A DNA stretch of 64,000 nucleotides from Cyanoderma ruficeps (Eukaryota > Chordata > Aves > Passeriformes > Timaliidae). Below are positions 56,344-64,000 of this stretch, one piece after another. The notes under the pieces are model-generated. The model searched no databases, was not told the DNA's origin, and saw nothing but the letters and a program-made list of their open reading frames with translations. Made by a program: the position numbers and the translations under genes. Numbering within the stretch: the stretch's first letter is position 1; the number at the start of each line of letters is the position of its first letter. The stretch spans positions 35,277,978-35,341,977 of the forward strand of contig VZDJ01007747.1 in NCBI GenBank assembly GCA_008694505.1, given 5' to 3'.

Positions 56344-59300
56344 CTGTTAAACAAAAGAAAAGAGATTTAATACAAATCAGATTGCATTGATAGCTTTGAT
56401 GGTAGCAATGCAATGGAAATTTATTTATACAGGGTAACAAAATGCAGCAGAATAAGGTATCATATAAAACTGTGTGACATGTTCTGTTCATTACAAACAC
56501 AAATGGAATGGTGGCCTTTGCTAGATGGTCCTCAGTAAAAGCGGGATGGAAGCTGCTAAGCTCCTTTGCAATTAGATGAGGTCAGTCCACACTGTTAACT
56601 CTGCCTAGCTAACACTAAATTTGCATTCCATTTCAACACAAGTTATTGGGTTTTGGGATACCTAAATTGTCATGGTGGCCAGCTAAAAATTGTCATATTC
56701 AGATTGTCCACTCGCATGAATCTTGATAAATACCAAACGTATACCAACGTAAGGAAGTTATGTGCCATATTGAAAGGAGGACAAGACTAAATTTTGGAAA
56801 ACCTGAATTGTGTTCTTGATTGCATTTTCCTTTCTGAAAACAAACAATCAAAAGACAATGGACAGGGCCTTGATATTGTCTTAATTCATATTTCTTTAAA
56901 ATACTTCAATGCATTTTGATCGCAAGGGGAAACAACAGAAGCATTTGAGTATTTGTTGATTCTCACTGCATGTTAATCTGAACTGGTATTTCCCATGCAC
57001 AGAAAAATTTACAGAAATAAAATTATCATATGCGGGTATCTTCATGGAAAATATCACTCTGAAAGCTTAATGACTGAAAGCAATTCAAGTTCCTTAATGA
57101 GTATCATCTACCTCAGCTTTCCCAGAGTCTCTAAACACCTTAACTACAGTTTTCACTGCAGAATGAAATAACGTCAAGTCTCCTCAGAACTAAATCTTCT
57201 CCTGGTATACCCCCTGTGTTACAGATTGAGGACAAGTGAATTGAACAAGCCAAACAGATTTCAGCAATGTCTGAAGCAGGCGTGGCCATCTGGGGGTCTC
57301 CAAAGCAGAGGGTTGGCAGACACAACACAGAACAGGTCAAACTCTTTGCCTTTTCAGCAAGAGACCTGGGAGCCAGACAGAATTCCACATATGAACTGTG
57401 CTGAAATGTGATGGATCTATCTACGATCATATACAATGTTCATATCTTCACTAAAACCTGTATTTCACATAAAATAAATCAGGATTGCATCCAACAGTAC
57501 AGTCCCAAAAACATAATTTCTAAACCACTTCCCTTACTGGGAAATATTGGATTTCTCTCTTGGGATTTGTTTAAGGCGACACCATGTATTCTGTTGTTAC
57601 TGGCTTAAAACCTAAATCCTCAGGGAATTTGCTAGCTTATTTGTTCAATAAAGACAGGCATCTAGGTAGTATTTAACGGAGAAAGGAAATCTGCATTTCC
57701 TGAGGGCCAAATTCACTGCTGTGAGAGAATACTTTTGAAAAGGATGAAAGTACAGCTAGGGCCAGATCATGGCAGAAGATCAAAGCGCTGAAACAGCTTA
57801 GTTGGCATATTTAAGTAGCACAAAACACTGGAAAAGAGGAATTCAATTTATTTATATAGTAACAAACCTCCTCAGGCCAAGCGCCTCAATTTTTTATGAC
57901 ATCAGATATGTCTCACTTCACCCTATCTTCATCATCCTTTTTGAGTTGCCCTATTCTTAAATATTCCAATATTGTTATTCCACATAAAACATTTTGCTGC
58001 TTTCTTCTGGCCTTCACTGAGCAATCTGAATACATTTGAATAAAAGGAAAAGAGAAGGTTTCCCCATATTAACATCCAATATAGAAATACCTATGACCAA
58101 GCAAGGATTTACTTGTAAAAGGTAAGTAGACAGCAATCAGGCCAATAAGATGATAACAAAATAGGCCAATACCCACAAGAATCAAAAGGGGAAAAAACCC
58201 CAGAAAACCACAGCTCCAAATTACAAAGTTAACTGGGTAATTTGTCTACATTGAAAAATGTACTTATCTTCTGGCATATCTACTAATTCTGTAATAGCAC
58301 TTCTTCTAAAAAGTAAGTTATTTAATCCTAAAAAGCTACTGTTAAGATTAACAGGTTTTTTGAATTCTCTAGTAAACTGGGAAATAAAAAATATCTTTTA
58401 TTTTTGGCCAACTGGCCTCACCATATAACAAGAATAGTGTTTACAAAAGTTTTGAGAGAAGAATGAAACCGAGATCTAGAATGTGTGTAAGTTACATTAA
58501 TGAGCAAATAAAAATTAGTAGTATAGTGATGGGACAATATCTGCTTCTGAAAGTGGATGTTTCAGTAGCGTAACATATGAGTAAGATTAAAAAAGAAGAT
58601 TAATTGGCAATAAGTCTTGCAAAAACTGGGGCAAATTTGAAACATTTAATTATGCCAGTCAGTACAAGTTGTTAGAATGGTATTCACAGTGAATTACCAG
58701 CAACCACTGGAAAACTACAACCTAATAATCCTTCAGTAATCTTCCTATAGCTTCTTAAAAGATATGGTAATACAAAAATAACTTAAAATAATTGGATACT
58801 TAATTTCTCATTTCCAGGAACTGCTAAGCTAAATCTATTTCTAATGGTGGAGAGAAAGGATAAAGGGGGGAAGCTATTAGTGTGGACATATATCTGTTAA
58901 TCTGCAAACAAACAAGAGCATAAACTACAGCTGTTCAAATTCATTCAGAATTCAGAATACAGCATACACACCAAAAGCACCTCAAAGAACCAAAACTATT
59001 ATAGAAATAATTTGACAGATGAGCTGATGTTTGATACATTACTAATTTCACTCAGTGCAGCGAAGTCACCAACATGTTCATACCCTGTAGTTATGGTAGC
59101 ACATGCTAAATAAACAAAGTTGATTCAGTTATATTCTTTATCATATAATGGCTCTCTTGAAAAAATACAGTGTTATAAAAATGAAAGTTTTTTTCTGTTT
59201 ACATGGAAATAACTAGCAACACTTGTCAACATTTCCCAAATAGTTAAGAAAGGATGGAAGGCATTAGAGATTGTTTGTTCAGGTTTTTAATCACAAACTG

Positions 59301-60114
59301 TAATACATAGAATCTTTGGTGAAAGTTCTGTTTCTCACACTTTTACCGCCATCATGTGAGGCAGAATTGCATCTTGAGTGCAAGGTTAAAGGAATGAGGG
59401 TAAACACTGATGCCAGCCTCCATCCCTTCCTTGAGATTCCCAAAATGGGCAAAGCACTCAGGTTCTTAGAGATTTTAGCCATATCTGTTCACATGGGACA
59501 TCTTAGTCCATTTTAATTCCTAAAGAGTAATAGAGAGCATCACTTACAGAAGTTTTAAACAATAACTACTAAGCTGGACAGCTAGTTTCAATTTCTTCTT
59601 GGAAAGCAGAAGAGCTGAGGGCAATTCCTCTGACAACTAGAATAATGTCATGTACAGTTCCACGTATGCAGGGTTTGTGGATTATAAGGGGTAGGGATCT
59701 CAAAAGAACACCTTGTTCTGCAGAAGAGTGGTACAAAACCTTCCTTCTGTTCAACACACATCAAATAGAAACAGGCAGGATCCAACTATAATCCCCAGAG
59801 CAGAAAAAAGAGCAATCACATCCTTGGCATATGGCAACAGAAAAGCAGTTCCCCTGAACGTTTCGGAAGCCCTCCCTATGTCTTTGTACAGCTGATATAC
59901 GTTTTGAAGGCTTTTTGAAAACAAGGCTTTTTTTGGCTTTAGAATGACTAAGCATAAAACAAGATTGACCCAAATAAAAGACAATTTCTTGGGAAAACAT
60001 TGCTGAACACAGCTGTGAGTTCTCTGCAGTAGTTGCTAGTTGGCAAATGCTTTGCAATGAGAATATGTACATTACCACTGGCTTTTTGTCAGAAGTTATT
60101 CTAATCGACAGCTA

Positions 60115-60133
60115 GGGGAGCGGGGGGGAGGGG
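60115..60133 (+). other. G-rich potential quadruplex
   Basis: G runs of 4, 7 and 4 bases separated by AGC and A; the 7-base run can supply two tracts. Isolated in AT-rich sequence with no promoter features nearby. Confidence 0.4.
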
Positions 60134-63100
60134 TTCTTTCATACAACCAAATGTTCAAGGATTAAAAAAGCATATTTCTTTCAAAAAACTGATGATGTTT
60201 TACTGTGGTGCCTTGTATTTTACTCTAAAACTTTCTATCCAAAATATTAATTTGATTTACAACTTTTTAAGAGATCTATTTGTCAGGCATACCAACTACA
60301 TGCAGGGAGACTGCACCTTCCCCTTCCTGCACCTGCTCTTGGATTTCTAAGACTGTGATACTTGCTTTGGTACCAGATTTCCTGGGATTTCCAACATAGC
60401 AAAAACTTTATTTACACATAAATAACTGGCACAGATGCAGCCCTTCACCAATAAGACTTAACATTTTGACAGCCAGAATCTGCCAGCAACAAAAACTTAT
60501 GCCCAACATACATCACTTGCTTTCTCCTTTACCCACTCAATGTCTGCCTAATACACAGTACTGCAACCAGAAATGTGCTGCCTTCTTCTGTGGCTGCACC
60601 AAAAACAGATTGGAAGAAATGAAAAAAGAAAGAGAAAAAAAATAAAAAAGAGGTATTTAAAACAATCCCCTGAAAGCAAAGGCAGTCTAAAGGGAGGCTT
60701 CAATGTGAATGCATCATGGTCCAAGGAAGAAATAGCACAGATCGTGCCACACAGTCATCTCCTTTCAATACAAAGACTTATCAGCAGGAAAATACTGTGG
60801 CATGACCTTTATAAACCACTCTACATATCCTGAGCAACACACACTTTGAAAAATGTGCAGCCACAATGTCCATTCTTTACACAGTGAATAAACTTAAAGA
60901 GCACAAAAAGAACTTTCTCTTCCTTCTTATTTTTAACATCAACTTTGAACTTGATATAGCAGAAATCAAAGACATGATAAGCAGCAAGTTCTTGGCTACA
61001 AATACTTCTTTCATTACTACCAGGGAATGATGAAAACCTTCCTGATCTGTCTTCAACTCTTGTTTTTATTGCAAAATACATCTTTGGTGGACAAAACACA
61101 GCACTTTTATTTGGATACAAGAAGAAATGACAGATATAGAAGTCATTCACTTTCCTGCGTCCTTTATGTTACATCTTTGTTTTGGCATCCCCATAATAAG
61201 AAACCCTTTGGGATCATTTGAACTTCTGTCAGCAATGGTGGACTACCAAAATTAGGTCAACAATTCAAATTTGTTTCCATGTTATTTTTTTTTTGCCTTG
61301 CTGCAGATTAACATGCCACAATTCCCAGATGGAGAGCCTACCGATGATTGAAATAGTGCTTTCAGAGGAATTGGTATCATTCCTGACACCTTGCTGTTTT
61401 AATTGGATTGTCAATGCAAAGACAATCTTTTTCTCTGAAGCAGGGGGCAATGGGAATTCTTGAGCATGTGTTTCAGAAGACTCTGAGTGTGACTGGCTTC
61501 TACAGTTGATTTAAAACCATAAAACACATTTGGAAAACAAGCTAATTACAGTGTTTACTAGATTTTATATGACAAATACGGTGTGCAAACCACAGGACAA
61601 GGTTGCTTTTGCATGCAGAATTAGGCTAATCTGTATTCTCTGTTACATAGTGCTTATGTGTAATAGTCATACAAAAACTTTTTCAGTAATGAAGATAAAC
61701 AGGATGAAGTAGCAACTGGAGGGAAAGCTATCCATGTGAAATTATGTCCTTTAAGCCTACCAATACATTCTGTATTCATTAAATATCAAACGCAGTAAAG
61801 CTTTTAAAAAACAGATTTGATGGGCTTTCAATGGTCATGGCCAGAGACTACACATCCTCACTAATGCAAAGAACCAGTCGTTTTATACCTTTAAAAAAAG
61901 GAAAAAACAATCAGTTAACATAAAATGCTTTCCCCTACACAAATTTCTTTGCTGAAGGCTAAGAGTGGTGACAGCTCTCAGCCTGTTTACAAATGTTTGT
62001 GGGGTCTTTTTGTTCCCAGGTCTGTCAAAGGAGCCAATCTAGTCCCTGGAGGCTCTCCCATCCAAGACCCTTTCTCTCACACAAAATAAGCTTCTAGACA
62101 GGTTCCATACAGAAAAGTGGTCTTAGGCTACTCAGACATTACAAAATAGACTATTCTTTTATGTTAACATTAATTTTTATGTTACCATAGGATTTATACA
62201 AATGCAACAGGGATGGGAACACCAAAGTTTTATATAATCATCCATAAAGCATCATCCCACAAAGTATAAAACTGGGAACAGTGGCGAGTGCATTAAGAAA
62301 CTTGCAGGAGTATTCTTTTCTTTATACAGTCTTAAACACCAGTAGGTTTCGAGAACTTCTGAGAATTTCTAAGAACAAAATAATGCTCTACCACACACTC
62401 TCTTCAGTGTTTTCCGATGAACAGATCCAGTGAGTGTTTCCAGCCACGTGTAGGCTTCAATAACAGTTCTGTGTAACTCTCATCCCTTGGCTTGACACCT
62501 CTTGCTCTGTCTGCCTGTGCTACACCAGCAGCAAGTTGAATGGGACAAGAATTAAGGGAGATGTTGTGCCATTGCTCTGCTTTGCTTTGTGCTCATTTGC
62601 AGTGCTTTGCTTCCAGATCAGTTTCAAGCTGCTGAGTAACTATTTTTGTCCTCTGGACTTACCCAGCAACCGAAGTTATTTTATCTTGCCGTTTTCCAGC
62701 TTACTCACAGGCACAGGCTGGCGCAGTGAAGGTTTAAAAGACAATTTTTCTTCCCTACTCCCACACACAGTGTCCAGCGCTGCCTTATCAAATAGATGTA
62801 AGATCACCAACTCACTCTCTTCTTCTTCAATATTTTAGATACTTGAGATTTTTCAGTTTTAAAGCCTGAACAAGGATTCTCCTTATGTCTGTCACTAGTA
62901 AAACAACTATGTATATTTGCATGCCCAAAGTCCTTCACACGATGGAAAAGCAAAGGTTTCACCGTCCAAAAAGACCTCCTAGTGTTTATAAAATGTAAGT
63001 CTAATGCAGGATTTATTATGCTATTCAGGCCTTTTAGCTTCTCTCACATATGGCTTGTTTATTTGCTGTTTTGCCTCAGCAGTTCATGCAGTATATAAAT

Positions 63101-64000
63101 AAGCGTGATATTCATTTTACATTTATACGAGTACAGGCAAATACATACAATGACCCTATAAAGAAACAACCTAAGTCTGAACAACCTGAAATCTGTTTTC
63201 ATATCCCAACTGAAAATCTTTTATGCAAATGCTATTCAATTATCGAACTTAACTTTAATGTGATTAATTAAAAAGTAACAAATTTTCACATCAGCATTTG
63301 TAATGAGTTTGAAAATTGCCAAATGTGACCATTGCTACAAGTAACTGTTTGCTTTTCATTTCGTTGTGTACTTTAAGAAATCTGCACTGCATCATAACTG
63401 TGATACAGTGTTTATGGTGTTTTATTTTTCAGAGGTTTTGACAAACTAGTCACAAAACTCTTCTTGCAGCTCTGTCGCAGTCCTTCCCTTTATAAGCCAG
63501 ATCCTTAAAGCTACAAGAAATCTTAAAATATGCTTTTCAATAAGGGAAGATTTGAAATTAGTACATTTAAAATTTAAACGCATATGAAAGCTAAGTGCTG
63601 TGCCAAGGATTCTTGCCAGATGGAATTTGGCATCATGTAAAAAACTGGGAAAGAATAAGCTTTTGCTCTACAATGTTACAACGATCTTACAGGATCACAG
63701 TCTTTCCTTTATTTTTTTTTCACTCATTTTAGACAAATTCCTGGCTTATGGGGCTGGTCTGTACACAAACACTTGCAACTCAATAACTTTTGGGAACTCA
63801 GTTCAAAAAAAGGCAGATAAATAGATCAAATATCTGTAAATCAAAAATGCATAGAACAGCATAAAATTATCTGTCAGAAGCTGGAAGACAGGATGCCAAA
63901 GACCCATTATAGAGATAATCCACCACAATGCTACCATCTCTATTTCTATATGTATATTCCTAAGAACAGACATGTATGCATACAGGAAGCCATATTAAAG

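Larger units (their letters stand above)
43300..64000. other. Upstream region or first intron of JAKMIP1; no gene recognised
   Basis: 20.7 kb of AT-rich DNA. The acceptor at 43301 implies that transcription starts further right, but I see no CpG-island-like promoter or clear noncoding exon, so the first exon may lie outside the window. The region contains an A/C-only tract, AAAT, ATT and TA microsatellites, one ambiguous base, a perfect GC-rich hairpin, a G-rich motif and one candidate exon near 56.3 kb. In mammals the next gene on this side is WFS1; I see no part of it. Confidence 0.6.

Noticed and set aside
61265..61463. Acceptor-like pyrimidine tract and open frames on both strands near 61.3 kb
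   Set aside because: A stop follows immediately in the phase 0 frame after the acceptor, and neither strand gives a recognisable peptide.
43300..64000. Part of WFS1 or another neighbouring gene
   Set aside because: Expected on this side from mammalian gene order, but no translated frame resembles WFS1 and no CpG-island promoter is visible.

Overview
This is AT-rich vertebrate nuclear DNA with long introns, sparse interspersed repeats and three fragments of the CR1 LINE family, all on the + strand. CR1 copies at low density, together with the sequence of the one clear gene, point to a bird. I cannot name the species from the sequence. There is nothing prokaryotic here: no operons, CRISPR arrays or insertion sequences.

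The window holds one recognisable protein-coding gene, on the minus strand: JAKMIP1 (Janus kinase and microtubule interacting protein 1, also called Marlin-1). Twelve coding exons run from the start codon at 43153 to the stop at 1139. Each has consensus splice sites, and together they encode exactly 626 residues, the length of the canonical human protein as I remember it. The product is an almost continuous coiled coil that links microtubules and kinesin to GABA-B receptor, JAK/TYK2 and mRNP partners in neurons and lymphocytes. Every coding exon is a multiple of three bases and every intron is phase 0.

Layout from right to left, in the direction of transcription: 64000-43300 is upstream or first-intron sequence with no recognised gene, holding a few simple repeats, an A/C-only tract and one unassigned candidate exon near 56.3 kb. 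The exon at 43299-43025 carries 5'UTR with overlapping upstream ORFs and the start codon. A 7.3-kb intron with two CR1 pieces leads to the 495-base exon at 35751-35257. An 11.5-kb intron with a third CR1 piece leads to a cluster of exons between 23.8 and 17.0 kb. A 7.6-kb intron leads to the C-terminal exons between 9.4 and 1.1 kb. A poly(A) signal lies at 957-952.

The most interesting signal is alternative 3' ends. Reading through the weak donor of the exon at 6123-6040 gives 36 more in-frame codons that encode a single hydrophobic, tail-anchor-like segment. A stop follows, then a canonical AATAAA 26 bases later. This predicts a membrane-anchored, 584-residue JAKMIP1 form. Separately, the last exon contains an in-frame GTAAGA donor at the position where the long JAKMIP1 form and its paralogs diverge from the short form, so the gene probably has at least three C-termini. 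A strong G-quadruplex motif lies on the template strand directly at the acceptor of the exon that makes the tail-anchored form.
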